A stretch of 64,000 nucleotides of DNA from Ridgeia piscesae (Eukaryota > Annelida > Polychaeta > Sabellida > Siboglinidae), in contig JAODUO010000155.1 of NCBI GenBank assembly GCA_025642075.2, forward strand, positions 1 through 64,000. The letters run 5' to 3'. The notes below the pieces were generated by a model. It worked only from the letters and a program-made list of their open reading frames with translations, made no database searches and had not been told where the DNA came from. Every line of letters starts with the position of its first letter. Within the stretch, counting starts at the first letter, position 1. Below are positions 25,060 to 36,532 of this stretch, piece by piece. The position numbers were made by a program, and so were the translations under genes.

Positions 25060-27800
25060 GGTATATAGTTACTGCGCTTATTTTGCTTGATCTATCATCT
25101 GCTTTTGGTATTATTGAACGTATTATTCTCGTGGATAGTTTTTTGTGTGGTGTGGTGTATAGTGTACAACATTAAATTGATTTACATCTGATCTAAGTGG
25201 TAGATACAAGAGAGTTAATATTGTCATCTGATCTAAGTGGTAGAGACCAGAGAGTTAATATTGTCATCTGACCTAAGTGGTAGATACAAGAAAGTTAATA
25301 TTGTCATCTGATCTAAGTGGTAGAGACCAGAGAGTTAATATTGTCATCTGACCTAAGTGGTAGATACAAGAGAGTTAATATTGTCATCTGATCTAAGTGG
25401 TAGAGACCAGAGAGTTAATATTGTCATCTGATCTAAGTGGTAGATACAAGAGAGTTAATATTGTCATCTGATCTAAGTGGTAAAGACCAGGGAGTTAATA
25501 TTGTCATCTGATCTAAGTGGTAGAGACCAGATAGTTAATATTGTCTTCTGATCTAAGTGGTAGAGACCAGAGAGTTAATATTGTCATCTGATCTAAGTGG
25601 TAGAGACCAGAGAGTTAATATTTTTATCTGATCTAAGTGGTAGATACAAGAGAGTTAATATTGTCATCTGATCTAAGTGGTAAAGACCAGAGAGTTAATA
25701 TTGTCATCTGATCTAAGTGGTAGAGACCAGAGAGTTAATATTGTCTTCTGATCTAAGTGGTAGAGACCAGAGAGTTAATATTGTCATCTGATCTAAGTGG
25801 TAGAGACCAGAGAGTTAATATTGTCATCTGATCTAAGTGGTAGAGACCAGAGAGTTAATATTGTCTTCTGATCTAAGTGGTAGAGACCAGAGAGTTAATA
25901 TTGTCATCTGATCTAAGTGGTAGAGACCAGAGAGTTAATATTGTCATCTGATCTAAGTGGTAGAGACCAGAGAGTTAATATTGTCATCTGATCTAAGTGG
26001 TAAAGACCAGAGAGTTAATATTGTCATCTGATCTAAGTGGTAGAGACCAGAGAGTTAATATTGTCTTCTGATCTAAGTGGTAGAGACCAGAGAGTTAATA
26101 TTGTCATCTGATCTAAGTGGTAGAGACCAGAGAGTTAATATTGTCATCTGATCTAAGTGGTAGAGACCAGAGAGTTAATATTGTCATCTGATCTAAGTGG
26201 TAGAGACCAGAGAGTTAATATTGTCTTCTGATCTAAGTGGTAGAGACCAGAAAGTTAATATTGTCTTCTGATCTAAGTGGTAGAGACCAGAGAGTTAATA
26301 TTGTCATCTGATTTAAGTGGTAGAGACCAGAGAGTTAATATTGTCTTCTGATCTAAGTGGTAGAGACCAGAGAGTTAATATTGTCATCTGATCTAAGTGG
26401 TAGAGACCAGAGAGTTAATATTGTCATCTGATCTAAGTGGTAGAGACCAGAGAGTTAATATTGTCATCTGATCTAAGTGGTAGATACCAGAGAGTTAATA
26501 TTGTCATCTGATCTAAGTGGTAGAGACCAGAGAGTTAATATTGTCAACTGATCTAAGTGGTAGAGACCAGAGAGTTAATATTGTCATCTGATTTAAGTGG
26601 TTGAGATCAGAGAGTTAATATTGTCTTCTGATCTAAGTGGTAGAGACCAGAGAGTTAATATTGTCATCTGATTTAAGTGGTAGAGACCAGAGAGTTAATA
26701 TTGTCATCTGATCTAAGTGGTACATACCAGAGAGTTAATATTGTCATCTGATCTAAGTGGTAGAGACCAGAGAGTTAATATTGTCATCTGATCAAAAGTG
26801 GAAAGAGACCAGAGAGTTAATATTGTCATCTGATCAAAATGGTAAAGACCAGAGAGTAAATATTGTCATCTGATCTAAGTGGTAGATACCAGAGAGTTAA
26901 TATTGTCATCTGATCTAAGTGGTAGAGACCAGAGAGTTAATATTGTCATCTGATCTAAGTGGTAGATACCAGAGAGTTAATAGTGGGGGTTGTTTGTCTA
27001 CACTACTCACTAGTTCATGTAGTGTTTCCTCAGAGTTCCTCACTTTTCCATTGAGGTCAGTTATTAATAGTCATAATGTGAATCACCACCTTCATGCAAA
27101 CGAGACATATTTATATATAGCTGACGGAGAGGAGATTTAGGTTAATGTTAACTGCTGGTAAGAGTTAGTGTATTAGTATTGGCAAACTGGGGTAGCGTGA
27201 CAGAAGTTAAAATGTTTCCCTGTGCCTATACTTAGTCAGTACGTCACATACGGTTTCAACACGGAACTTAGGAGTAATTGTTGATGACAACTTTAATTTT
27301 AGGGAATACATTTCTCATATTTGTCAAACCCGTTATTATTTATGTGTGTTTCTTTGCTCCGAAACCTATTGCAACTACGCTAACCACTAGTAGAATGCGC
27401 TACTGTAATTCCCTTTTCCACTGCCCATATATGTAACATGACATCTCATAGAGCAAACATTACACCATACACTTGACACTTTAGCAACTTTCCTTTACGT
27501 TTTTGTCATATTCTCTGAAACCAGTCATTCAATAAAATCATGTGGTCATCATGGATAGGTAAACTGACTTACCTTAGTGACTAGTTGCTTAGAAAAAATA
27601 CGTCAAGCGATGATAACAAATTATGCATTCAGGCTTACATTTTGTAGAAATTCTGGTTTTAAAAGAAATTTATGTTTCTAAGATTTACACGCCCTCTCAT
27701 CTACACAAGGAGCATATCTGAATTCGATGCTTAATCCAGCAAGACATTCCAGACAGCTACGATGAATCACTAGGCTAGTGACCCTCTTTGCATTCCTCGG
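25060..27800 (+). mobile_element. Rex1/L2-like LINE copy split by a minisatellite
   Basis: RT block before the array: 'LILLDLSSAFGIIERIIL' (the usual 'DLSAAFDTIDH' motif) and 'WFTSDLSGRYKRVNI'. After the array: 'VNSGGCLSTLL', then 'INSHNVNHHLHANETYLYIA' (catalytic YADD box decayed to HANE), 'STRNLGVIVDDNFNFREYIS' and 'SRMRYCNSLFHCP', and 'AYLNSMLNPARHSRQLR'. All stand in the order expected for one ORF2. The catalytic Asp pair is lost, so the copy is inactive. Confidence 0.82.
25185..26983. repeat. 40-bp minisatellite, about 45 units, derived from LINE RT
   Basis: Unit 'CATCTGATCTAAGTGGTAGA' followed by 'GACCAGAGAGTTAATATTGT'. Variants are TAGATACAAG versus TAGAGACCAG, and CATCTG versus CTTCTG. 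The period is exactly 40 except for small insertions near 26,794-26,850. In one frame a unit reads 'SDLSGRYQRVNI', which is the RT segment expected at this point of the surrounding LINE. Since 40 is not a multiple of 3, the expansion destroys the frame. Confidence 0.95.
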
Positions 27801-28955
27801 TGAAAAGAAGTTTATTAGCTAGGCTGTCACATGGTATCGATGATTCAGAGATTACACATACTGACACCAGGCGGACCCTTTCTACGTATTCATAGCACGC
27901 TTACAAGGATACTTGTTGTGTTGAAACAACATGCATGTTGACAACCCGCCGAACGAATAGTGATGGGTTACTCACGCTTCTTCGTGCTCTATATCCAACG
28001 CTCCCGCGGATTCGATCTGATGGGGGTGACTTGCTGCAATTAAGACGTGATGCGTATAAACGAAATATATCGGTTGTTACACATCAATGGTATTTTGTTG
28101 TTGTTCAGTGAAGTAGTTAGAGAGTTACTGGCATACAGACCTGCCACATATTTGGGATGGCAATCAGTATTTTTGACCTGAAATTATATATGAATGTGTA
28201 CAATCTGTATAAGATAACTCGTACACAAATTTGTCGCGCATACCATGACAACACATGAATACAATATATAACGCAAATAATACCCAAAATAATTTAATAG
28301 AAACATTGTTTAACCATAAAAAAGAAAGCCGAATATGTATTGAGAATTTTGCAAACATGCAACAATTATTAATGGGACATCTTTCAATTATTAATATAAT
28401 AAAAATTACATTAACAAAGTAGCAAAAATTGAAAGAGAAACTTTTATAACAAGGCCAAATAATTCATAACCATCTAACTCTACTCTTGTTGCTCTGCAAT
28501 GATTCAAACATTGTATTAACATAACCATTACTCATTTTTAAATATCATTGACTGCTCAGTAACTTATTAATAAAATAAAATAATTCTCCCAATTTTGCTT
28601 ATTTAGTCTGTACTATAGATCGACTGTAATCCTAGCCTGGGCGATGCAGGCTATAATTACTAAAATTAATGTTTTTTTGACATGCATCTTTCTATCTGTA
28701 ATATGTTCTGCTGATGAGACTTGTCAGATATACAACCCAATACTTGATTGAATATTAAGCCCTGTGAACTTGGCTAACTAAAGGGATTAGCGAACTATTG
28801 TTTATTTGGGTCGGTTTAATGTCCGATCATTTAGGCAATTTCAACGGAGGCGGGCAGGAAATGATGCAGTCGTGTAATGCTGATGACTTCACTAATAACA
28901 ACTAAAATAACATTTCGCTAATTTGGCGAAGTTTTTATTTATTTTCGCCAAATAG
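27800..28955. other. AT-rich spacer, no gene recognised
   Basis: No convincing ORF, RNA gene or repeat. The 64-codon minus ORF at 28164-28358 is hydrophobic, but AT-rich and featureless. Confidence 0.6.
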
Positions 28956-28959
28956 CAAA

Positions 28960-30680
28960 CGGTTTTGCCTTTAGCGCAATTGTGCCACTCTCGCTGTGCA
29001 GTTCATCACAAGCTCATCTAGCTGCTTGCTCAGCCCTGGCCAACAAACCGATGACGTGGCTCGCAACCGACACTTAACCACCCCCTGGTGGCATTCGTGT
29101 CACTTGTCTAACATCTCCAGCCTCATGCGGCTGGGAATTACGAATATCACTCCTTTCAACAAATGTCCATGTTGGATAGTCAGTTCACTCTGGACTTGCC
29201 AGTACGGCTTCAGAGTTCCTGGCAGAGAAGGGAAGGTCGGCCATCCCTCTAAGCAATGTGTCATTACTTGGCGACATACTTCGTTCTTTCGCTGGTTTGC
29301 TCTAATCTCCGCCAATCTGGTATATGTTGTTGAGATATGTCACGTGACTAGGTTCCTCCGCGAACTGCAACTCGTCTACTGTCAGTGGTCGTACTGAATG
29401 AGAGCGGGATAGAGCATCTGCTGCAACCAGATTCTTGCCAGGTACATGACTGCATGATAGTGTATGCATATCGCACCAATCGCATGCGGAATGGTTGGAT
29501 TCGTGCAGTCAGCTCGTCTAGGTTTTTCTTTGAGCTCAACAAAGACACCAACGGCTTATGGTCTGTTTCCACGTGGAATTGCATCCCATACAAGTAATCT
29601 GAGTGTCTCTCTAGAGCCCATGTCGTCGCCCAAGCTACTTTCTCTGTGTGAGAATATCTTTGTTCAATCGCTGTCATCGCCCTTGAGGCATACGCTACTG
29701 GGCGCATGGCTTCTTCGTGTCATTGTAGGAGAATTGCTCCTAGCCAAAACGATGACGCGTCTGCAGGCACTGTTGTTTCTCGATAGGGGTCATACAGAAC
29801 TAGAACAGGTGTATGACTGAGCTCTGTCTTCACCTCTTCAAACGCGTGAGCTTGACTCTGTCCCCATGTCCACTGATTTTATTTGCTCAGCAAATCTCTC
29901 AGTGGTTTGGTGATGGTTGCTAACTTCGACGAAAACTTTCCCAGCTGATTTGTCATGCCATGGAAGCGCCGAACGTCACCCACGTTGCTTCATGACCGCT
30001 TGCACTTTTGCTGGGTCAGCCTCGATCCCCTGGGCTGAATCCACGTGACCCAAGTATGAAACGCTGGATTTCGCGAATCACACTTTCTAAAGTTCAAAGT
30101 CACGCCATTTTCTTCCAGACGTTTGAGCCCAGCTTTTCTCCTTGCGTCGTGTTCTTCACAGGAGTCTCCAGAGAGGACGATGTCATCCGTCATACACACA
30201 ACGCCTGGGAGACCGTCAGGCATTTTATTCATCCTCTTCTGGAAGTACTCAAATGCTGACGTGATCCCAAAGGGAGCCTTCGAAAACAGTACCTCCCGAA
30301 TGGAGTGATGAATGTGGTAAGTTCTTCTGAACTGGGAGAGAGAGGTATTTGCCAAAACCCGGAATTGGCGTCTATCTTCGTGAACACCTTTGCCCCTGTC
30401 AGTCTCCCTAGTGTCTGGTTGACTGAGAGCAGATGTTGTTTCTCTCTTTATACGTTCTCGTTGAGTTTAGTCAAGTCCACGCAGATGTGTACCTTCTGTG
30501 TCTGCATCTTTTCAACCTCCTCAGCAACATCTTTACTCTTCGCCACCACCACCACACCGGCGCACCAATCTGTAGGATATTCTACTTCGCGAATCAAGCC
30601 AAGTTCTTCCATTCGTTGGAGTTCACTTCTCACTGTGACGGTTGGGAGTCACTGCGTAATTTGATCTCATACTAGCGCCA
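28960..30680 (-). mobile_element. Ty3/Gypsy retrotransposon copy B (pol fragment)
   Basis: Minus-strand pol remnants in order from 30,633 down. First is the RT start ('ELQRMEELGLIREVEYPTDW', 'VHICVDLTKLNENV'). Next is the RT core ('FGITSAFEYFQKRMNKM', catalytic box as 'CMTDDI' in place of YVDD). RNase H follows ('RPVAYASRAMTAIEQRYSH', 'VETDHKPLVSLLSS'), and then the tether and integrase zinc domain ('CLEGWPTFPSLPGTLKPYW', 'MRLEMLDK', 'HECHQGVVKCR', 'WPGLSKQLDELV'). Frameshifts and stops separate the blocks. Gag, protease and the integrase core are missing. The plus-strand ORFs here (for example 28996-29397 and 30305-30664) are antisense shadows. Confidence 0.9.
29348..29707 (-). pseudogene. 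Gypsy RNase H domain fragment
   Basis: 119-codon ORF beginning 'MRPVAYASRAMTAIEQRYSH', with 'EKVAWATTWALERHSDYLYG' and 'VETDHKPLVSLL', the standard Ty3/Gypsy RNase H sequence. The frame is lost after 'LVRYAYTIMQ', so the C-terminal part is scrambled. Confidence 0.85.
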
Positions 30681-31549
30681 ACTCGCTGACAAAACAACCA
30701 CTAATTACCACAGCCATAACCTAATTTTAATGTTTTGATGCGATAACTTTGTCAAGTTTTCGTATTTTACTAAGACAATACTACTTCAACGAGATTAATC
30801 TAGCTGTCTTTTCTCAAATGTTACAAAGTTAGTGTGGTGACTTTGTATCGAGTTTAGTTTTTCACTTCGGAAAACTTATAACGTTTTTATGTTTTATGAC
30901 ATGATTGTAGCAAAATCTCAACATTCGTTCGTCTCGGCCTGACACCCTTTTCACATTGTCGTATTTTACTAAATTTTACTAAGTCAGCAAGGTAATCAGA
31001 CGGTTCCTACTACGTGCAAACCACAACTTCCGTATAAAAAAATGGGCTCCGATGACGACCATAACATAATTTCTGGTAAAATGGCGGCTTCGACCACAGT
31101 CATAGCATAACATTCAGTGTTTCGATGCGATAACTTTGTCAAGTTATCGCATCGTGTGCTAACCTCGTTCCATTCCGTAACGTTTCACCGTTTCATTGCG
31201 TTAGACAGGTGAGATTTTCACAAACGCTAGCGTCTAATGTCGTGTGGCAATTATCCACAAGATGGCGCGAGATTTTAATGTGGTGATATCACAATCCAAC
31301 ATATTTCTAGATTTTCGTTAGAAAAAATTTCGATGTCGTAAGAAAAACCACTAAGGTTGATCGAAAGCGTCATAGTTTTTACATACAGAAGTTACGAAAA
31401 TACTAAGATGACTTAGGAAAATACAAGAAAGTGACAAAGCTAATGCGGTGAAACGTTAGAATATTTAAAATTTACTACACGTTACAACGCAAACTTAATA
31501 AATTGTGAAAACATCCCTAACTATCTCGTTGACGCAGGTCTTCTACTGA
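30681..31549. other. Non-coding stretch between Gypsy pol B and its PBS
   Basis: Where gag and protease of copy B would be, there is no coding similarity. A diverged direct repeat is visible: 'GATGCGATAACTTTGTCAAG' with flanks near 30,735 and again near 31,123, about 390 bp apart. It is probably deleted or replaced sequence. Confidence 0.5.
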
Positions 31550-31730
31550 TTTCTGACACCACGTGGCGTACCGACCAATACTGACAACATACAGATTATT
31601 AGAGAACACTGTAGCGTTATAGGGTTTATTCAAACTCCCTGTTTACGCGATAATACGCAGGTTCCCTCTCGTTCATCGAAGTCGTCGCGCTACGTCTTCT
31701 AAAGAGCTCGACGATAACACTACATACATT
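31550..31730 (-). mobile_element. Probable Gypsy LTR with primer-binding site
   Basis: On the minus strand 'TGGTGTCAGAA' (31552-31562) matches the 3' end of tRNA-Leu as used by many invertebrate Gypsy elements. Immediately upstream in minus orientation lies about 170 bp that could be an LTR: it begins with TGTAGTGTTATCG, contains an AATAAA polyadenylation signal near 31,626, and ends near the PBS with '..GTACGCCA'. No second LTR copy is visible in the window, so exact limits are inferred. Confidence 0.5.
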
Positions 31731-32100
31731 ACGCACAATCTGAATCATTCTTAAATACTGGCCTGCAAACTGTGCATTCCTCCATCTGCTTGTTTTGGAG
31801 AACGTATGTGTTTGCATGTATAATTCTCTACTTGTCGTGTTGTATCGTTTGTGCTGCGTGATGATATAGGTTTAACAAGTCTATGTCACTGATTTATAAA
31901 ATGTAAAGGAGTATTGTTGTCTGTGGTGACATTTGTATTCTAACTCAGTGGCGTACGCTCTAGGCCTATTTATTTCACGCTGTTGCTACAGCATGGCAGA
32001 AACAAAGGTCTTTCGACGAACAGGTACGTCTGCCATCGGTGGGTAAAGTGCTTCTGTGCAGGGCTTGCCTCGAGTCCCTCTTGATGAGTGTTCCTAAGAT

Positions 32101-32604
32101 TTAGCAAACCAAGGTAAGGGTTTGCTTCGCGGTGCGGCACCTCTTCATAAGTCGTTTTGCCACCTTAACTGCGGCTTCAGCAACTCCGTTGTATTTACTG
32201 TTACCTGGGCTGGAGGTGTCACGAGTAAAACCCAATTCCTTCGCGAATGTTTTGAAGAGCTGCGCTGAGTACTGAGGACCATTGTCACTGATTACAAAGT
32301 CAGGTATGCCATGTCGGGCAAAATAGTGCTTCAGTTTTGTCACAACTGCTTCAGTGGTAGTTTCGAGAAGATAGTCTACTTCAAAGAACTGAATGAAGTA
32401 GTCGACGGTGACCAGGTAGTTCCTACCCTCGATCACGAAGATATCTGTCTCCACTTTGTCCCACGGGCGAGCGGGTATCTCATGCTGGTACAGTGGCTCT
32501 GGGGTCAGTGTCAGTTCCTTGCCGGGGTCGTAGAATGCAAGTATAGGGCTGTTGACGATCATCTCCTGGATCAGCTTGAACGATTCCCCTTGTGTCTCTG
32601 CCAA
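32101..32604 (-). pseudogene. RT-end/integrase-core fusion ORF of Gypsy copy A
   Basis: 167 codons. The first about 30 residues are the thumb/connection end of RT ('IVNSPILAFYDPGKELTL'); from residue 36 on it is the integrase core with 'TDIF', 'SDNGPQYS' and 'VAEAAVK'. The fusion results from deletion of the RNase H and integrase zinc domains. Confidence 0.82.
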
Positions 32605-32824
32605 TGTTCAGCGCACGTCCTTCTTCAGCAGGTTGTGAAGTGGGTGCATTTCTCTCGTCACACTACGTAGGAATCGAGAGAAGAGTCTGGACTGGCCAAG
32701 ATCACGTATCCTCGAGCATATGAAGTGTGTAGTGTTCTCTCAGCAACACTTTGTTTAGTTCTCGAGGGTCAATGAAGATGCGAAGATCTCCGCCCTTCTT
32801 TTCAACAACGACCATCTAGCTGAT

Positions 32825-33334
32825 CTACGGTGTTGACTCATCCACTGGCATGGTGACACCGAGAGTGGTCAGTCTATCGAGTTCAGTTTTTAACTTCGGT
32901 CGCACAGAAAGGGAAATGCGTATATCTGGCATGACCACGGGCTTGACCTCCTTGTCAACTTTCAAGTGTTGCAGACTAGGAAATGTACGCAATTTCCCAC
33001 AGAAGACGTTTGAGTACTTGTCCTCGACATTGACAGCAAAGATGATGTCAAAGTTGTCTTCGCAAACATCTATCAGTTCCATCTGCTGACTTGCTTGCAG
33101 TCCTAGAAGTGGTATGAAGTTTTCTTTGCACACAACTAATTCAACGCTGTATTTTCTCCCGATCTTCGGATTCCGTACGTTCTTCCTGCATACTCCGAAT
33201 GGGAAAAGTTGTGAATGGTTCCACATTCGTAATACGCGATTAGATGGTTTGAGAGTTCCATCAGCATAGCATATCAAGTTGACACTGGATCCTGTGTCAG
33301 TTTGAAAGACGACATCTTCTCCGCCAATCACCAT
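32825..33334 (-). pseudogene. Gypsy protease and RT N-terminus
   Basis: 169 codons. The protease catalytic triad appears as DTG in 'QTDTGSSVNLI'; then 'KENFIPLLGLQASQQMELI' (the usual end of Gypsy protease) and the RT entry 'VVMPDIRISLSVRPKLKTEL'. It lies just downstream of the gag zinc knuckles, in a different frame. Confidence 0.82.
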
Positions 33335-34240
33335 GCGTCATCGAACTTCTTTGGCTTGAAATACGCTCATAACTTTACCTATTCTCCCTCTGAGGATGTT
33401 TCTTCTGCAACGTGATGTAGTGATTTGTTCTAACTGCTGCGTTTTAGTGATGCACAGCAGCATGCAAAGTGATTCCTCTCTCCATATTTCCGACATGTCT
33501 GCGTGTATGCAGGACACCCTTCTTTTCGTAGTTTGTGCTTGCTTCCGCAGAACTTGCACAGTCTCCTGGACTTCGAGTGCTCATCTTGTTTGACTCTTCT
33601 TCTTCTTTGGAATTTGATCTTGTCGACGTTGATCTCGATCTGGATGTCGTCCTTTGCTGTGGGCTTCTACTTTATCCGCAGCCTTATGTCAACGCACCTG
33701 GATAGAGTCAGATTTCTAATTTTGAGGAGTTCCGTATGCGTGTCTGTGTGTCTTATTCCTAGGCCAATGCTGTCTCTCAGTATCGAGTCGACATTGATAG
33801 TAGTTACATGTGTTGATCAATGTTCGAATGTTAGAATGAAAGTGTTCGAAAGTCTCTTCCTGTTGGCAGCGCTTGTTAAATATGTAACGTTCACAAGTCT
33901 CTTAATCTCGCTGATGGCGTACTCTTCGAATTCCTGCTTTATTTCGTCTACTGTACGATCAGCTTGTGCCTTGGCGAAATGGAAGCCATTGTACACTTTC
34001 AGAGCATCGTCTGCAAGGGTGTGAGTAGTGCTACTTGGGTGTCTCTACCGTGGATGTTCAGTTTTGACATAATTGAATAAGTGTTCCGTCTCTGTTTGAA
34101 CATCTTCCGGCTGTCGGCCACATTTGCACCGAAAGTCAGTGGTTGTGGTGGCCTAATGCCTGGCACCAGCGGCGTAGCAGCAGTAGCCGCTGTCAGTTGA
34201 GTTGGGGCCGTTTCGGGTTCATTGTGGTCAGCTATGTTGA

Positions 34241-34615
34241 CCTCGAGCGTACAAAGTCAATATGTGGCGTGATTTTAGCAATAGTGTGCTAATCACCCAC
34301 TCACACGTAAGCAATCTATCAGAAAGGTTAACTATATCCTGTATGCTGCCACCATGTCTCATTCTCTCCTGCTACATCGGTTATACGTGAGCGATTAAGT
34401 AACACGTGTCGGTTGAGAATAGTTTTCTTTAATAGCCCATTTCACAACTCGTACATCACTCATCACGTAACAAAAAGGACTTCGTATAATATGTATAAGA
34501 ACTTGCATTACCATCTATGAATGAATTAATACATTACTAAGTAACTTAATGAAAGAACGAATGAACGTTTTTTTCAACAACAAACAACCATGCACAATAC
34601 GTGCACAGTGTCGTG

Positions 34616-34617
<2 letters not shown>
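34241..34617. other. No gene recognised
   Basis: AT-rich sequence upstream (in minus sense) of Gypsy copy A gag. The 5' LTR of copy A would be expected here, but I see no PBS or LTR borders. Confidence 0.5.

Positions 34618-34674
<57 letters not shown>
34618..34674. repeat. (CTG)19 trinucleotide repeat
   Basis: Nineteen uninterrupted CTG triplets (CAG on the minus strand). It is not inside a recognisable exon. Confidence 0.97.
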
Positions 34675-34675
<1 letters not shown>

Positions 34676-35330
34676 CATATACTTAGGCATTGCCATGCCC
34701 ATCTCAAACACGAAAAACATAACATAACACGAATTTAAAATATATTACAAAATAATAATTATACAAAATTCGTTCACAAACTTGCTCACGTAGTATTTGT
34801 ATTACTAAAATGGCTGTCGCAATTCATAGTTAAACGTGACACCGGGGTACACCGTTACAACTACGAAGAAAATTATAAAGACGTGTATGTTTTTTATTGT
34901 GATACACTTGGGAAATTTGTTATTTCCGCTCCTAAGCCGTTCCACATTTGTATACCTGACGATCAGAGGGTGGTATTTTTGCACTGACACTTTTTCGGGT
35001 AAGTCGACCATGCGAATTCTGATTCTGACATCAGCTTGACGTTTTGACATTATTTTGACCCAACAATCCAAGGTCGCCGTCATTCAGTAGGGCGAAAACG
35101 TAACTTCCGAACAGAAGGGAAAATGTGAGGTTTGGGGTTTGCCATTTATATAATAGGAAGTAGAAACCAATACTTGTAAACAATTTTTATTATAATTATG
35201 AATCAATGCTTACCAAACAATGTGTGGTTTGGTAATGACAATTTACGTTTTGGAGGTCATTTCATAAATATGTTCAGTCAAAAATAAATTTAACGTCAAA
35301 ACCCATGTTGCCTTGGTACTGCTGTCCTTT
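34675..35330. other. No gene recognised
   Basis: AT-rich. The 92-codon minus ORF at 34805-35083 has one hydrophobic segment ('HVFIIFFVVVTVYPGV') and no recognisable family. Confidence 0.5.
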
Positions 35331-35334
35331 ATGC

Positions 35335-35650
35335 AAACTACCTTCATAAGGATCTCTTCATCATTATCATCATTGTGCAGCCGTAGTGTCCCGTGATTGG
35401 ACGAATGCCTCAGCATGCTGCTTCCACATCTGCCTATCTTATGCTATCTTCAGCTAGATGGTACTCGTCAAATAGTTGTCTAGTTCGTCTCTCCACCGTC
35501 TCGCCGGCCTTCCTCTAGGTATTTTCCTTTCGTAGGGTTTTCAGGACCCAATGTGGTGATACACAGTGTCCATCGGTTATCTCGTATCCTGCAGACGAGC
35601 CCTGCCCAGGTCCACTTCCGTCTTCTGACTTGTTCAATCACGTCTGTGAC
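35335..35650 (-). pseudogene. LINE ORF2 C-terminal fragment (RTE/I-like)
   Basis: Minus-strand frame 1 gives 'EQVRRRKWTWAGLVCRIRDN' and 'RWTLCITTLGPENP'. After a one-base shift it gives 'RGRPARRWRDELDNYL', then 'QMWKQHAEAFVQSRDTTAAQ' before a stop. The succession 'RRWKWAGHVAR..DNRW...W.P...R.RGRP..RW.DD...W...A.DR..W....EAFV' is a well-known end of LINE-encoded endonuclease/RT proteins. Confidence 0.78.
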
Positions 35651-35901
35651 CATTGTCTTTCAGCATCGAACAATACTCGTGGTAAATCGTGGCGCGATAC
35701 TCTGTTTAAGCGACACGCTATAGGTTTTGTCTACTTTGAGCGATTATCTTGTCAATTTCTGACGCGCGACATCATTCATAGCGACAAGTTAGAAGTCTCG
35801 CCAGCCTCGAACAATGATGTCGACCACTCGCGACTCGCTCCACCGTCGTGGCGAAACTATAGAAATATCCGTGAAAATGTTTATCAAGTTGGAAGTATAT
35901 T

Positions 35902-36532
35902 ACTCAAGCAAATTTCATGATTACACAACTAATAATTGCTACTCACTTCAACGTTTCAGCCAACATCGGAGGCCTTCTTCAGGAACTGAATTAAATTATG
36001 ACGTGTGTTAAAACTAAAGATTATATGTGTTAGAGGCGCTCATTGGACACTGAACGATGATTAGAGTAACGTATTACGTCATTGATAGACGTTTGCGAAG
36101 GACATTAAAATTCTCTAATGATAGCTGAAGTTATAGCATTTGAAAAGGGTGACATTAGACACCGTGCGGTTCTGGTCGGTTTTTAAAGAGGACTTGGCCA
36201 ATCATAGCGACCGTTAGTGTAGTATGTCTGTTGCCTAGTAATTAAACTGCTATGCACTTTGTTGATTGTTTCCGTACCTTTAAATCTAGTTTTAGTTACA
36301 AGACATAAGAGTTATCGCCGGATGCAGAGAGGTCACGATTCACGTTCGAACGGAGTTCGCTCGGTCGCAAGCGGAAGCAATGACGATCGGAAAATGAGCA
36401 ATCGTAGGCCGTCAAGCGGGCGGCCGGAAATCGTAGTGCGTGTGCAGCTCAATGCAGGCGACATTTCTATCACTCAAGCAAATTTCATGATTACACAACT
36501 AATAAGTTCTACTCACTTCAACGTTTCAGCCA
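35902..36532. repeat. 61-bp direct repeats 570 bp apart (possible LTR-like ends)
   Basis: 35902-35962 and 36472-36532 match at 59 of 61 bases ('ACTCAAGCAAATTTCATGAT' to 'CTTCAACGTTTCAGCCA'). The first copy continues 'ACATCGGAGGCCTTCTTCAG'. Read on the minus strand, 'CTGAAGAAGGCCTCCGATGT' then 'TGGCTGAAACGTTGAAG' resembles a segment often found next to Penelope-like element ends. That family call is tentative. No GIY-YIG or RT coding is visible. Confidence 0.55.

Larger units (their letters stand above)
31960..34240 (-). mobile_element. Ty3/Gypsy retrotransposon copy A (gag-PR-partial RT-IN)
   Basis: Minus-strand order. Gag comes first ('PPQPLTFGANVADSRKMFKQ', 'DDALKVYNGFHF', 'EIKQEFEEYAI', 'CQQEETFEHFHSNIRTL'). 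The nucleocapsid zinc knuckle region is 'CKFCGSKHKLRKEGC', then 'CRKYGERNHFACC'. Aspartic protease is 'FQTDTGSSVNLI' and the RT N-terminus is 'LKTELDRLTTLGV'. A jump follows to the end of RT ('GESFKLIQEMIVNSPILAFY') fused directly to the integrase core ('PARPWDKVETDIF', 'GIPDFVISDNGPQYS', 'NGVAEAAVKVAKRL'), and a frameshifted 'LRNTHQEGLEASPAQ'. The RT core and RNase H are deleted. The integrase D-D-E residues are still recognisable. Inactive copy. Confidence 0.9.

Noticed and set aside
33503..34024. 173-codon plus-strand ORF
   Set aside because: Antisense of Gypsy copy A gag, which shows clear family motifs on the minus strand.
35800..35880. Hammerhead ribozyme near the Penelope-like flank
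   Set aside because: A 'GGCGAAAC' after a GC-rich stem-like stretch was seen, but the required CUGAUGA core is missing.
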